64,000 nucleotides of DNA from the NCBI RefSeq assembly GCF_025060755.1, contig NZ_JANYUY010000033.1, positions 1-64,000 on the forward strand, in the 5' to 3' direction. The notes beneath the pieces were generated by a model that did not search any database, was not told where the DNA came from, and saw only the letters and a program-made list of their open reading frames with translations. Source of the DNA: Paenibacillus doosanensis. Its GTDB lineage: Bacteria; Bacillota; Bacilli; Paenibacillales; NBRC-103111. A program made the translations under genes and the position numbers. Of the stretch, positions 1 through 8,789 are shown one piece after another. The first letter of the stretch is position 1. Every line of letters begins with the position of its first letter.

Positions 1-15
1 CCTGAATTTCGAAAG
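1..15 (+). repeat. IS left terminal inverted repeat
   Basis: CCTGAATTTCGAAAG, matched by its perfect reverse complement at 1563-1577. Confidence 0.85.
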
Positions 16-109
16 TACTGCGCATTAAAAACATAAAAAGGGCTCCAAATCTTTGGTAGAATGGTGTTTGTCCAGGACAACATCACCCAAAGAGAGGAGC
101 ACCTTTTAG

Positions 110-1403
110 GTGAAGTCTACCACACCGGTCAGCAAAATCAAGAGCGAATTTTCGCTGCAGAACGCCACGAGTTTCGGCGGCGTCAAAATCTTTTTGGCCT
201 ATCTCGAAAAAATCAAGCTCGCCGAGGCCATGCAGCGCCTTTCCGGCGGCAAAGCGCACAACGCCATTTTTCCTGTTCATCGCATCCTGCTCTATCTAAT
301 GGTTGGCTGGATGCTGGGCTGCGGGCGTATTTTTCATTTCCGCAAGTTACAGCACGATGTGTCGCTTTCTTGGCGGTCGCCTACCGCATCATAGCTTGCT
401 GTATAAGGAGCTTGGGAGACTTGGCCGGTCGTGTCCGTCACTGCCGGATGAACTGCGGAAGCTGAATCAGGGGATCATCGCACCTTGCTTGCCCCATGGC
501 CTTATTCTCGATCTGGATTCCACGGTGGAAACGGTCTACGGCGATCAAGCCGGCGCGGCCAAGGGCACGAATCCGCACAAGCCCGGACGAAAAAGTTACC
601 ATCCACTGCTGGCCTTTGAAGGAAAATCCCGCTTGAATCTGAATGCCGTCCTGCGGCCAGGTAACACGCACTCTTCTACGAACGCCGCTGACTTTCTAAA
701 ACAAACTTTCGATCTGCTCGGCGAACGCAAAGTGAAGTATGCCCGATTTGACAAGGGCTTCGGCGGCGAAGACTTCTACCGACTTTGGGAAAGCAACAAC
801 ATTGGCTATGTCGGCAAACTCAAGTGGACAAAGCGTCTGGCTAAAGAAGTTCGGGCCTGCCGCTATTGGACTCGCTATGTCGACGAAGAGTGGATCATCG
901 AAGGCATTACCCTAATCTACAAAGCGACGTCTTGGACAAAGTCTCGGTGTATAGCGATTATTCGCAAAACCCAGGTGTTCGAACACGGCCAAGGGCGCAT
1001 TGTGTTCGATGAGGACTGGCAGTATGAAGCCCTTGTAACCAATCTGGAATGGGCACCGATTGATTTGTGGCGCTTCTACAACCAGCGCTGCTGTATGGAA
1101 AACTACATTAAGGAAGCGAAGAACGGCTTTTCCATGGACCGCATCGCCACCAGCGAATTTGAAGCCAACACGCTCGACCTCCTGATTAAGCTGCTGTCCT
1201 ACAACTTGTTCGAACGCTTCAAAAGCGATTGCTGCGAACCGGTACATCAGCGCTATACGATTGCCAGATTCCGCTTGGAGTTTTTTCATTGCGCAGCAAC
1301 GCTCGTTCGGCACAGTCGATCAGTTGTGCTCAAGCTGATCAAGGATTTTGGCAACCAACACGCTTGGAAGCGTATCGAAGCTAAAGTGGTTCAATTAGAA
1401 TGA
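110..1403 (+). pseudogene. IS1380-type transposase, frameshifted
   Basis: Translation probably began at the GTG at 110 behind an AGAGAGGAG ribosome site. The first frame reads about 85 residues with the family N-terminus (FGGVKIFLAYLEKI, then GCGRIFHFRKLQHDV) and then leaves the conserved sequence. Homology resumes in another frame at about 360 with FLGGRLPHHSLLYKELGRL and runs to 1403. The second part carries a DLDST acidic motif, a later RFDKGFGG Asp motif and a YNQRC..ENYIKEAKNGF segment as in IS1380 DDE transposases. A small indel near 356-366 separates the halves, so the protein is probably not made unless frameshifting occurs. An assembly error in the contig end is the other explanation. 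Confidence 0.85.
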
Positions 1404-1562
1404 CACTTCCCAACATTTCACATGGAAAACGAAAGTGCCTCTTCACTGGGGAGGGGGCACTTATCCTCATGTGGCTAAGTCGTTCAAATCCCGCTGGCAC
1501 TATCTCCATTTTTTTACTTTCAGTGAACCGCTCATCGAAATTTTCCGCCGCATTCTTATGCG

Positions 1563-1577
1563 CTTTCGAAATTCAGG
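1563..1577 (-). repeat. IS right terminal inverted repeat
   Basis: CTTTCGAAATTCAGG, reverse complement of bases 1-15. It marks the right end of the element and the junction with the interrupted ger gene. Confidence 0.85.
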
Positions 1578-1578
1578 T

Positions 1579-1830
1579 TTAATTGTGCTCGGGGCCGTAT
1601 TCTTTGTTCGCTCGACGGCCTTCTGCTTCGCTCAAATGCTCGGCCTCCGGCTATCGCCCTATTTCATTATTGCCGTCGCCGCAGCGCTCCCCTTGCTGCT
1701 GATGAAAGCCAATATGCCGTTTTTCTTTTTCAAATATTCGTATTGGCTCGGGTGCTATGCTTTTGGGATCATCGTGCTGTTTCCGCTGTGCTTGTACGTA
1801 TGGATGGCGATGAGGGGGAAACGGGGATGA
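1579..1830 (+). pseudogene. 3' fragment of a GerAB/GerKB-type germination permease gene
   Basis: The last 83 codons of a membrane protein resume directly after the IS right end. The sequence has two hydrophobic segments and ends LPLLLMKANMPFFFFKYSYW ... LCLYVWMAMRGKRG, the typical C-terminus of the amino-acid-permease-like B subunit of Ger receptors. Its TGA overlaps the ATG of the following gerC gene (ATGA at 1827-1830), the usual coupling in ger operons. The N-terminal part lies outside the window. An ORF continues upstream into IS sequence, but that is a fusion artefact. The receptor is presumably non-functional in this strain. Confidence 0.8.
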
Positions 1831-2936
1831 AGCGCCGGTCGCTGCTTCTGCTGCTCCTTCTCGCTGTAGTTGTCACCGGCGGCTGCGGGGATGTCAAACA
1901 AATTAATCGCATCACCTTCGTTACCGTGCTTGGCATCGAATCCGCGGAAAAAGGCGTGCGCGTGCACGCCCTGTCGGCCATACCGAGCCGCTATGCCTCC
2001 CTGGCCCCTTCCGGAGGAACATTGACGGGCAAAGGGTCTCCCAATTTCATCATGACGGCGGAAGGATATACGATCTCCGACGCGCTGTATCAGCTTAAAC
2101 GCAAATCGGCCCGCGACATTCAATACGGCCACACCAAAGTGATCCTTTTCTCCGGCGAGCTGGCCAAAAAAGGATTGTCCGAGCAGCTCGACTTCCTGAT
2201 GCGCCGCGACGAAATCCAAAAGATCGCCTGGGTGGCGATTACCAAAGGAAGCCCGGAACATATTATCCGCGCCAAAGCTTCCGTCCCGGAATCTGTGGGC
2301 GACTGGATGGTCGATGTGTTCTCCGGAGCCGGATCGGACACTTTCGAGGTGCTGCCGATCTATTTGTATCAATTTTACAGCGGGACTCTCAATCCGGGTT
2401 CCTCGCCGTATTCCATGGTATTAAGCCGTTCGGGAGAAGAAACCGCGCTGCAAACCTCGGAAATGGCTCTGTTCGGCAGCGACCGGCTCGTCGGCTATAT
2501 TCCGTCGAACGATGTGAAATACGTGTCTCTGCTGCAAAAAAGAAAGCTCGCTTCCACCACCTTCACGCTGGAGAAAGAAAAGCTTTCGTTTACGCTGCTG
2601 AACTATAAGAGCCAGGTCCAATGGAAGCGGGACCGGATGAACGTCGAGCTGCTGCTCAAGCTCGATTTGGATCAAACCGCCCGGCTGTCCATCGATTCCA
2701 AGGCCGAGCTGTTAGAGATTGAGAGCAAGCTCAGCCGCCAGGTTGAGAAAGAGCTGTCCTCGCTCGTCGCGAAGCTGCAGGACATGCGCTCCGATCCCGC
2801 CGGTTTCGGCGAAGTATACCGGGTAGCTCACGGAGGCAAGCTGGATAAAAAAGAATGGCTGAGCAGCCTCTTTCCGGATCAACGGGTTGAGGTTCATGTT
2901 AAGACCAATATTCAACGCAAGGGCATGATCAAATGA
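1827..2936 (+). CDS. Ger(x)C family spore germination lipoprotein
   Basis: 369 residues starting at the ATG that overlaps the preceding permease stop. The upstream in-frame start would run through the permease gene and is not used. The N-terminus has a lipoprotein signal of about 20 hydrophobic residues ending in the lipobox VTGGC. The body matches the GerAC/GerKC family: DVKQINRITFVTVLGIE near the start and a C-terminal part rich in lysine and glutamate (ELLEIESKLSRQVEKELSSL) ending in a basic tail. GerC subunits sit on the outer face of the spore inner membrane and work with the A and B subunits as nutrient receptors. The gene is intact, but the IS insertion separates it from its promoter and partners, so it may be poorly expressed. 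Exact receptor type and nutrient are unknown. Confidence 0.88.
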   Translation: MKRRSLLLLLLLAVVVTGGCGDVKQINRITFVTVLGIESAEKGVRVHALSAIPSRYASLAPSGGTLTGKGSPNFIMTAEGYTISDALYQLKRKSARDIQYGHTKVILFSGELAKKGLSEQLDFLMRRDEIQKIAWVAITKGSPEHIIRAKASVPESVGDWMVDVFSGAGSDTFEVLPIYLYQFYSGTLNPGSSPYSMVLSRSGEETALQTSEMALFGSDRLVGYIPSNDVKYVSLLQKRKLASTTFTLEKEKLSFTLLNYKSQVQWKRDRMNVELLLKLDLDQTARLSIDSKAELLEIESKLSRQVEKELSSLVAKLQDMRSDPAGFGEVYRVAHGGKLDKKEWLSSLFPDQRVEVHVKTNIQRKGMIK

Positions 2937-2954
2937 ATGACGCTGCGCATAACG

Positions 2955-3650
2955 TCAAGAACAGTCCGCCTGCATCTGCCGCCGCTTATGCCGGCGGCGC
3001 CTCTCCAGCGCCCTGCCTGCGGCAACCACCGAAGCCCCCAGCAGCAGCGGAATGGCCGTATGAACCGCCGGGCTTAGCGAATGGACCCATTGCGCGACCG
3101 TATCGTCGCTTAGAATCATCTTCCCCGCCGTGTACCCAAGCAGCCCTACTCCAAGCAGCACAATGACCGGGAAGCGGTTCATCAGCTTCATCAGAAACTG
3201 GCTGCCCCAAATAACAAGCGGGATGCTGGAGGCAAGCCCGAGTCCGATCAGCAGCAAATTGCCGGATGCGGCTCCGGCAACGGCAAGTACATTGTCCAGA
3301 CTCATGACCAAGTCGGCCGTGATGATCGTTCTGACCGCCGCGCCCAGATGGCGGCTGGACGCCGTTTGCTCTTCGCGCTCGTCGTTCATCAACAGCTTGA
3401 ACGCAATCCAGAGCAGCAGCAATCCTCCGGCCGGTTGGACATACGGAATTTGCAGCAGCCATGCGGCTGCGAAAGTGAGTACGACCCGGAGCGCGATCGC
3501 CCCTCCGCTTCCAAGAAATATAGCCTTCCTCTGCTGCTCCGCCGGCAAGTTTCTGCAAGCGAGCGCGATTACGACCGCGTTATCGCCGCTCAAGACGATG
3601 TTGATCAACATAATTTGCGCCAGACCAAGCAGCATCCACCCTACATCCAT
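2955..3650 (-). CDS. TerC/YjbE-family integral membrane protein
   Basis: 231 residues with about seven hydrophobic segments. Diagnostic of the TerC family are NIVLSGDNAVVIALACRNLP near the N-terminus and the second SLDN motif in ITADLVMSLDNVLAVAGAAS, whose Asp/Asn pairs sit in the membrane. Family members are linked to metal (especially manganese) efflux and to loading of exported metalloenzymes. The substrate here is not shown by the sequence. The start is the ATG at 3650 behind AGGATATG. The gene converges with gerC, leaving 18 bp between stops. I looked for a yybP-ykoY manganese riboswitch in the 144 bp upstream and did not recognise one. Confidence 0.85.
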   Translation of the reverse strand: MDVGWMLLGLAQIMLINIVLSGDNAVVIALACRNLPAEQQRKAIFLGSGGAIALRVVLTFAAAWLLQIPYVQPAGGLLLLWIAFKLLMNDEREEQTASSRHLGAAVRTIITADLVMSLDNVLAVAGAASGNLLLIGLGLASSIPLVIWGSQFLMKLMNRFPVIVLLGVGLLGYTAGKMILSDDTVAQWVHSLSPAVHTAIPLLLGASVVAAGRALERRRRHKRRQMQADCS

Positions 3651-3794
3651 AACGGCAGCATATCCTTTCCTATTTCATCTTTCGCCGATTCGGTTACCGG
3701 CTTATCCGTGCGCCGAAAATATTATATTCATATGGATTTTCCCGGTAAAAAAGAATACCCTTTCAAGAGAAAACCGTCCGATAACGATGTCCGG

Positions 3795-5321
3795 CTATCC
3801 TTCCTCGTTAACGAGCACGTTCCGGCCGCGCAGCTTGAGAACAAGCGGAATCGCGATCCAGAGCAGTCCGATCAATAAAAAGACGAGCGAAACCGGCTTT
3901 TGCAGAAAAATCATAAAGTCGCCGTTCGAGATCGTCAGCGCCCGGCGCATATTGTTTTCCATCATCGGACCGAGAATCAGCCCCAGCACTAACGGCGCCA
4001 GCGGGTAGTCGTTCTTGGACAAGAAGTAACCGGCAAGGCCGCACCCCATAATGAGCAGCAAATCGAACGTCGAATACTGCACGGCATACACGCCGAACAC
4101 CGAGAACACAATGATAAGCGGAAGCAAATACCGGGCCGGCGTCTCGATGACTTTGGCGAATACTTTGACCAGCGGCATATTGAGCACGAGCAGCATCAAA
4201 TTGCCGACGAACATGCTCGCGATGACGCCCCAAGCCAGCTGCGGATGATCCTGGAACAGCAGCGGGCCCGGCTGTACGTTATACATGATGAAAGCGCCCA
4301 TCAGAATCGCCGTCGTGCCGGACGACGGAATCCCTAGGCTAAGCAGCGGGATCATCGCGCCGCCCGATGCGGCGTTGTTCGCCGATTCGGGGGAAGCGAC
4401 TCCCTCGATGGCGCCTTTGCCGAACTTCTCCGGGTGCTTGCTGATTTTCTTTTCCACGATATAGGCGAAGAAGGAAGCGAGAATGGCGCCGGCGCCGGGC
4501 AGCAGTCCGATAAAGAAGCCCAGAATCGAGCCTCGGGCGATCGGCGCCGCGCTGTCTTTCAGATCTTTCCTTGTCGGCAAAATCCGGTTGATTCTGGCAA
4601 GCTCCCCGTCGCCGGCTTCGCGCTCCAAGATCGTTTTGAACACTTCGCCGACGGCAAACGTGCCGACCGCGATCGTCAGAAATTCCAGCCCTTGATACAG
4701 TTCGGGGATATTAAACGTAAATCGCTCCACTCCCGAGACGCTGTCGATGCCGATCGTAGCCAGCAAGAGACCGAACGCCGTCATTATCAGCGCTTTGACC
4801 ATCGATTTGCCCGCCAATCCGCTGATCGCGAGCAGCCCCAGCACCATCAGCGAGAAATATTCCGCCGGCCCGAACTTGACGGCTGCCGCCGACAGCGGGC
4901 GGGCCAGGAAGATCAGCCCGATCAGCGAGATGATGCCGGCCGCAAAGGAACCGATCGCCGAGATGGCGAGCGCCGCGCCCGCCCGGCCCTGCTTGGCCAT
5001 CTGGTAGCCGTCGAGCGTCGTGACGACCGACGAGGACTCGCCCGGGGTATTCAGCAGTATGGACGTCGTCGAGCCTCCGTACATCGCTCCGTAATAAACC
5101 CCCGCCAGCAAAATGATCGAGCTTGTGGCCGCTTCCTCCGGCGCCAAGCCGCTCGTTATCGTCGCCGTAATCGGAATCAGCAGCGCGACCCCGCTCATCG
5201 GGCCGATCCCCGGCAGCACGCCGACGACCGTCCCGATCAATACTCCTATGAAAACAAATACCAGATTATGCCACTGCATCGCCGTGCCGAGACCGTGCAG
5301 CAAATACTCGATCGTGCTCAT
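3795..5321 (-). CDS. tctA: Tripartite tricarboxylate transporter large permease TctA
   Basis: 508 residues from the ATG at 5321, preceded by AGGAGGGAGAAAC; the ORF is open further upstream but lacks a ribosome site there. The protein has about 10-12 membrane segments and the TctA hallmarks GVLPGIGPMSGVALLIPIT near residue 45 and GGSTTSILLNTPGE near residue 105. It forms the channel part of a secondary, ion-driven carboxylate importer with the small subunit TctB and the periplasmic-type binding protein TctC. Here it is the last gene of tctC-tctB-tctA. The divergent CitA/CitB-type two-component system very probably controls the operon. Substrate is likely a di- or tricarboxylate, not determined. 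Confidence 0.93.
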   Translation of the reverse strand: MSTIEYLLHGLGTAMQWHNLVFVFIGVLIGTVVGVLPGIGPMSGVALLIPITATITSGLAPEEAATSSIILLAGVYYGAMYGGSTTSILLNTPGESSSVVTTLDGYQMAKQGRAGAALAISAIGSFAAGIISLIGLIFLARPLSAAAVKFGPAEYFSLMVLGLLAISGLAGKSMVKALIMTAFGLLLATIGIDSVSGVERFTFNIPELYQGLEFLTIAVGTFAVGEVFKTILEREAGDGELARINRILPTRKDLKDSAAPIARGSILGFFIGLLPGAGAILASFFAYIVEKKISKHPEKFGKGAIEGVASPESANNAASGGAMIPLLSLGIPSSGTTAILMGAFIMYNVQPGPLLFQDHPQLAWGVIASMFVGNLMLLVLNMPLVKVFAKVIETPARYLLPLIIVFSVFGVYAVQYSTFDLLLIMGCGLAGYFLSKNDYPLAPLVLGLILGPMMENNMRRALTISNGDFMIFLQKPVSLVFLLIGLLWIAIPLVLKLRGRNVLVNEEG

Positions 5322-5378
5322 GTTTCTCCCTCCTGCCAGCCTATGCTTCAAGCATACGCTTCATCCTTTTGCATGCGA

Positions 5379-5840
5379 TTACGATAAGCCGAGCCATGCC
5401 GGAAACCCGGGAAGCGAACCGTCCAGCACATTGACGTACAAAAAGTACACCCCGTAGGAGAACGCCGCCGCAATCAGCAGCGAAACCCAGATTCGTCCTC
5501 TTTGCATCGTTTGAAACCCGATCAGCAAAAACAGGAACGTCGAGATGACGAAGCCGATGTCTTCGAGGAAGCAGGCGTACAGCACGGCCGCCGCGAAAAT
5601 AACGGCGAACCGCTTGTAGTCCAGATTGTCCCGCTTCTTCTGCGCCCGCTGCTTGCGGAAGCTTTCGTAGATCAGCCGCAGGCTCAGCAGCGATAAAGCA
5701 ATCCCGAGCACCATTGGAAAAATGTTCGCTCCGACATTGCTGCCGTAGGCGCTCGTCGATATGCTGCGGCTTCCGATCGCGAAGACGGCGCCGACAGCGA
5801 GAAAGACGATGCCCGCATAACGGTCGAACGTATGGTTCAT
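5379..5840 (-). CDS. tctB: Tripartite tricarboxylate transporter small permease TctB
   Basis: 153 residues from the ATG at 5840. AAGGAG lies 9 bases upstream of it, while the ATG at 5846 is too close to that site. Four hydrophobic segments are visible, the usual plan of TctB subunits. It is poorly conserved as a family and is identified mainly by size, topology (NIFPMVLGIALSLLSLRLIYE) and its place between tctC and tctA. It assembles with TctA in the membrane. The gap of 57 bp to tctA and 13 bp from tctC fits one transcript. Confidence 0.88.
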   Translation of the reverse strand: MNHTFDRYAGIVFLAVGAVFAIGSRSISTSAYGSNVGANIFPMVLGIALSLLSLRLIYESFRKQRAQKKRDNLDYKRFAVIFAAAVLYACFLEDIGFVISTFLFLLIGFQTMQRGRIWVSLLIAAAFSYGVYFLYVNVLDGSLPGFPAWLGLS

Positions 5841-5853
5841 TCCCATCCACTCC

Positions 5854-6909
5854 TTACTTTTGCATGCCCAAAGCGGTCAAAATATCTTTGACCTGCGCCT
5901 CTTGCGCCGTTAAATAAGTCTTGAAGTCGTCCGCCTTCTTATATTCGGTCTCCCAGTTGTTCGCCTGCATTTCTTTCTTCCACTGCTCGGACTCGACCAT
6001 CTTGTTAATCGCCTCGTCCCAAAACTTCCTGGCGTCCGCGCTCATTTCTTTCGGTCCGAAGATGCCGCGCCAGATCAGAAATTCGGCGTCGACGCCCTGC
6101 TCCTTCATCGTAGGCACGTCCTTCATGCCGCCCCCGAGACGCTGCGGCGCCGCTACGGCCAGCACCTTGATTTTGCCCGCCTTCAAATATTGATCGAGCG
6201 AGGAAGCGTCTGTGCCGAGGACATCGGCATTGCCGCCGAGCAGCGCGGTGATGGCTTCTCCTCCGCCGTCGTAGGATACGTACTTCACCTTCTTCGGATC
6301 GATGCCGTACTTGAACGCCGGGAGAATGGAGACGAGATGATCCATCGAACCCGGAGCGGAGCCTCCGGCGACGGTCAGCTTGGACGGGTCCGCTTTCATG
6401 TCGTCGAGCAGCGACTTCAGATCGTTGTACTTGGAACCGGCGGCGACGGCGATCGCTCCGTAATCTTTGGTCAACTGAGCGAGCGGCGTCGTATCCTTGT
6501 ACCCGAACGGCGTGTTGCCCTCCTTCTTCAAATTGTTGATCAAAATCGGCGGCGAGCTGACGAACAGCTTATAGTTGTCTTTGACGTCCTTGGTTGCGTA
6601 CTCCGCCATGAATACGGTGCCGCCTCCTCCCGGCTTGTTCTCTACGGTGACCGGCTTATCCAGCGCTTTGGTTTCCGCCAGCACCTTGGCGATCGTGCGG
6701 GCGGTCATATCCCAGCCGCCGCCCGCGCCGGAAGGCGCGATCAGACTGACGGCCTTCTCCGGGTATTTGGATGCGGCAGGCTGCGCCGTACTCTTGCCGT
6801 TCTCCGCGCCCGAGGCGGCCGGCTTGGCTCCTCCGCCACAGGCGGCAAGACTGACGGCAAGCAGGCTGACGGCGGTAACTTTCAGGGAAGCTGCCCAAAC
6901 GTTTTTCAT
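5854..6909 (-). CDS. tctC: Tripartite tricarboxylate transporter substrate-binding lipoprotein TctC
   Basis: 351 residues. A signal of about 22 residues ends at the lipobox LAAC, so the mature protein is anchored outside the membrane. The body is of the Bug/TctC family: YPEKAVSLIAPSGAGGGWDM at the start of the ligand domain, NKPGGGGTVFMAEYA, and VGAGGSAPGSMDH-like glycine loops further on. Such proteins bind carboxylates between two lobes and deliver them to TctAB. The start ATG is set by GGAGGGG 9 bases upstream. First gene of the operon, and divergent from the sensor kinase at 7183. Two cre-like elements lie just upstream. Confidence 0.93.
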   Translation of the reverse strand: MKNVWAASLKVTAVSLLAVSLAACGGGAKPAASGAENGKSTAQPAASKYPEKAVSLIAPSGAGGGWDMTARTIAKVLAETKALDKPVTVENKPGGGGTVFMAEYATKDVKDNYKLFVSSPPILINNLKKEGNTPFGYKDTTPLAQLTKDYGAIAVAAGSKYNDLKSLLDDMKADPSKLTVAGGSAPGSMDHLVSILPAFKYGIDPKKVKYVSYDGGGEAITALLGGNADVLGTDASSLDQYLKAGKIKVLAVAAPQRLGGGMKDVPTMKEQGVDAEFLIWRGIFGPKEMSADARKFWDEAINKMVESEQWKKEMQANNWETEYKKADDFKTYLTAQEAQVKDILTALGMQK

Positions 6910-6940
6910 GAAATGAACCCCTCCGATAATTTTTAATTTT

Positions 6941-6954
6941 TGAATGCGCTTTCT
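6941..6954 (-). promoter_or_regulatory. cre-like CcpA site upstream of tctC (proximal)
   Basis: On the minus strand AGAAAGCGCATTCA agrees with the cre consensus TGNNARCGNWWWCA except at the first base. It lies about 32 bp upstream of the tctC start codon, a position fitting carbon-catabolite repression of a carboxylate importer. Confidence 0.45.
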
Positions 6955-6958
6955 TTTG

Positions 6959-6972
6959 AGATAACGCTTTCA
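6959..6972 (-). promoter_or_regulatory. cre-like CcpA site upstream of tctC (distal)
   Basis: On the minus strand TGAAAGCGTTATCT agrees with the cre consensus except at the last base. With the copy at 6941-6954 it forms a pair spaced 18 bp apart. No clear -35/-10 pair was placed, so whether the sites overlap the promoter is unknown. Confidence 0.5.
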
Positions 6973-7182
6973 GAATACCACCGGGTTCTTCGTTCGAACA
7001 GTTTAACGAAATTAATGATAATAACTCCATTGTGTCGATTTTGTTCATATTGTTCACGGCGTTTCCAGGCTTCATTTCGTCAAAATGACAGCGCTTTATG
7101 TTACAATAGACTTCGCTGCCAGGTCATCATCTGCAATTGCCCGTTACACATCCTGAAATATCATGCGGGAGGATTCGATTCC

Positions 7183-8787
7183 ATGCGGTTGCAAACCAAG
7201 CTTATTCTCATCATCTGTTCTCTGCTTTCTCTGGTGATCGTAAGCCTCGGCGGTATTTTCTACTATATAACGACCTCGGTATTCGAGGACCAGATCGGCA
7301 CCAGGGCGCTCCAGGTGGCGGAGACGATAGCGCTTATGCCGGAAATCCGCAAAGCGTTCGGCGAACCGAATCCTTCGGAGATCATCCAGCCGATCGCGGA
7401 AAGCATCCGCGAGAAAATCGGCGCCGAATATATCGTCGTCGGCAACCGGGAAGGCATTCGCTATGCGCATCCCGTAGCCGATCGGATCGGTAAAGAAATG
7501 GTCGGCGGGGATAACGGGCCGGTGCTTGCGGGGCATTCGATTATTTCCGAGGCTATCGGCTCCTTGGGACCCGCTCTGCGGGGCAAGGCTCCCGTCTTCG
7601 ACGATAACGGCGGCGTCATCGGCATCATCTCGGTCGGCTTTCTGACCGAAAATATCGACCGCATCGACGACATTTACCAGGAACGGGTCGAATGGATTAC
7701 GCTCCTCCTGCTCGCCGTCGGCATCGCCGGCTCGATTCTGATCGCGCGCAGCGTGCGGCGCTCCATTCACGGTCTGGAGCCGGAAGAAATCGGCGCGCTG
7801 TACACCGAGAAGCAGGCGATTCTGGAATCGATCCGCGAAGGCATCATTGCCGTCAACGGCAAAGGCGTCGTCACCCTTGCCAACCGGTACGCGCTGCAGC
7901 TCCTGCAGCTGCCTGAGCACGAGACGATATCCGGCAGGCATATTGAAGAAGTGATCCCGAACACCCGGCTGCTTGAGGTCGTTCGTACGGGGCAATCCGA
8001 AACGGACAGAGAGATGCTGATCGGCGACCGCGAAGTTGTCGTCAACCGCGTGCCCATCGTCGACCGCAGCGGCCAGGTGACCGGCGCCGTATCCAGCTTC
8101 CGCAGCAAGTCCGAGCTGTACCGGCTGGCCGAGGAGCTGTCTCAAGTGAAGCGGTTCGCCGAGTCGTTAAGGGCGCAAACCCATGAGTTTTCCAATAAAT
8201 TGTACGTGATCTCCGGACTGATTCAGCTGGAGTCGTACCAGGAAGCGGTCGAGCTTATCTCTCGCGAGGTCGATGTGCATCAAAATTTCGTGCAGTTCAT
8301 TATGCGGGAAATACCCGATCCGATGATCGGCGGGCTATTGATCGGCAAGTACAACCATGCGCAGGAGCTGAAGCTGAGCTTTGAAATCGATCGCGAGAGC
8401 TCCTTCCGCGATATTCCCGAGCAGGCGGACCGCAACTTGCTGGTCACGATTATCGGAAATCTGATCGACAACGCCATGGAGGCCGTACTGGCCTGCGAGG
8501 GCAAGCCGGATAAGCAGGTCAAATTGTTTTTGACCGATCTCGGCGACGATCTCATTATCGAATGCGAGGATAACGGCGCAGGCATTCCCGAAGAGGCTGC
8601 CGGCTCCATCTACGATAAAGGATTTTCCACCAAACGGGGAGAGCACCGCGGCATCGGTCTGGCGCTTGTTTCGCACGCGGTCGGCAAGCTGAACGGATAT
8701 ATTACGTTCCATAGAAATCCTTCGGGAGGCACGCTGTTTACCGTTGCCATTCCGAAGCGACATCAGCCTTCGGCAGGGGGGATGTAA
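7183..8787 (+). CDS. CitA/DcuS-family sensor histidine kinase
   Basis: 534 residues from the ATG at 7183, 10 bases after GGAGG; longer in-frame starts upstream have no ribosome site. Layout: a membrane segment at about residues 8-28, an extracytoplasmic Cache/PAS sensor to about 165, a second membrane segment (ITLLLLAVGIAGSILIARSV), a cytoplasmic PAS domain at about 210-310, then the kinase core. The phospho-acceptor lies in RAQTHEFSNKLYVISGLIQL near residue 332, the form typical of citrate/fumarate sensors. ATP-binding motifs are NLIDNAMEAV, DNGAGIP and GIGLALV. The RVGREGIRYAHP-like sensor stretch (GNREGIRYAHPVADRIGKEM) fits carboxylate sensing. It is followed 2 bp later by its response regulator and is divergent from tctCBA, its probable target. 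Confidence 0.92.
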   Translation: MRLQTKLILIICSLLSLVIVSLGGIFYYITTSVFEDQIGTRALQVAETIALMPEIRKAFGEPNPSEIIQPIAESIREKIGAEYIVVGNREGIRYAHPVADRIGKEMVGGDNGPVLAGHSIISEAIGSLGPALRGKAPVFDDNGGVIGIISVGFLTENIDRIDDIYQERVEWITLLLLAVGIAGSILIARSVRRSIHGLEPEEIGALYTEKQAILESIREGIIAVNGKGVVTLANRYALQLLQLPEHETISGRHIEEVIPNTRLLEVVRTGQSETDREMLIGDREVVVNRVPIVDRSGQVTGAVSSFRSKSELYRLAEELSQVKRFAESLRAQTHEFSNKLYVISGLIQLESYQEAVELISREVDVHQNFVQFIMREIPDPMIGGLLIGKYNHAQELKLSFEIDRESSFRDIPEQADRNLLVTIIGNLIDNAMEAVLACEGKPDKQVKLFLTDLGDDLIIECEDNGAGIPEEAAGSIYDKGFSTKRGEHRGIGLALVSHAVGKLNGYITFHRNPSGGTLFTVAIPKRHQPSAGGM

Positions 8788-8789
8788 CG

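Larger units (their letters stand above)
1..1577 (+). mobile_element. IS1380-family insertion sequence with inactivated transposase
   Basis: A complete element by its ends: the first 15 bases, CCTGAATTTCGAAAG, are the exact reverse complement of 1563-1577, so these are the terminal inverted repeats. The 1577-bp length fits the IS1380 group, and the enclosed ORF has that family's DDE architecture. The element lies inside a gerB-type spore germination gene whose 3' part resumes at 1579. The left flank and any target duplication cannot be seen because the window starts exactly at the left repeat, probably a contig or extraction boundary at a multicopy repeat. Confidence 0.85.

Noticed and set aside
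1435..1830. 131-codon ORF joining IS sequence to the ger permease fragment as a real gene
   Set aside because: The N-terminal 48 codons are IS right-end DNA; only the part from 1579 has protein-family similarity.
3651..3794. Manganese (yybP-ykoY) riboswitch before the TerC-family gene
   Set aside because: No conserved yybP-ykoY core sequences could be found in this 144-bp gap.
4434..5387. Long plus-strand ORFs opposite tctA, ugp, cyd and other genes
   Set aside because: They are antisense shadows of GC-rich coding sequence, rich in Arg/Gln/His, without ribosome sites or family motifs.
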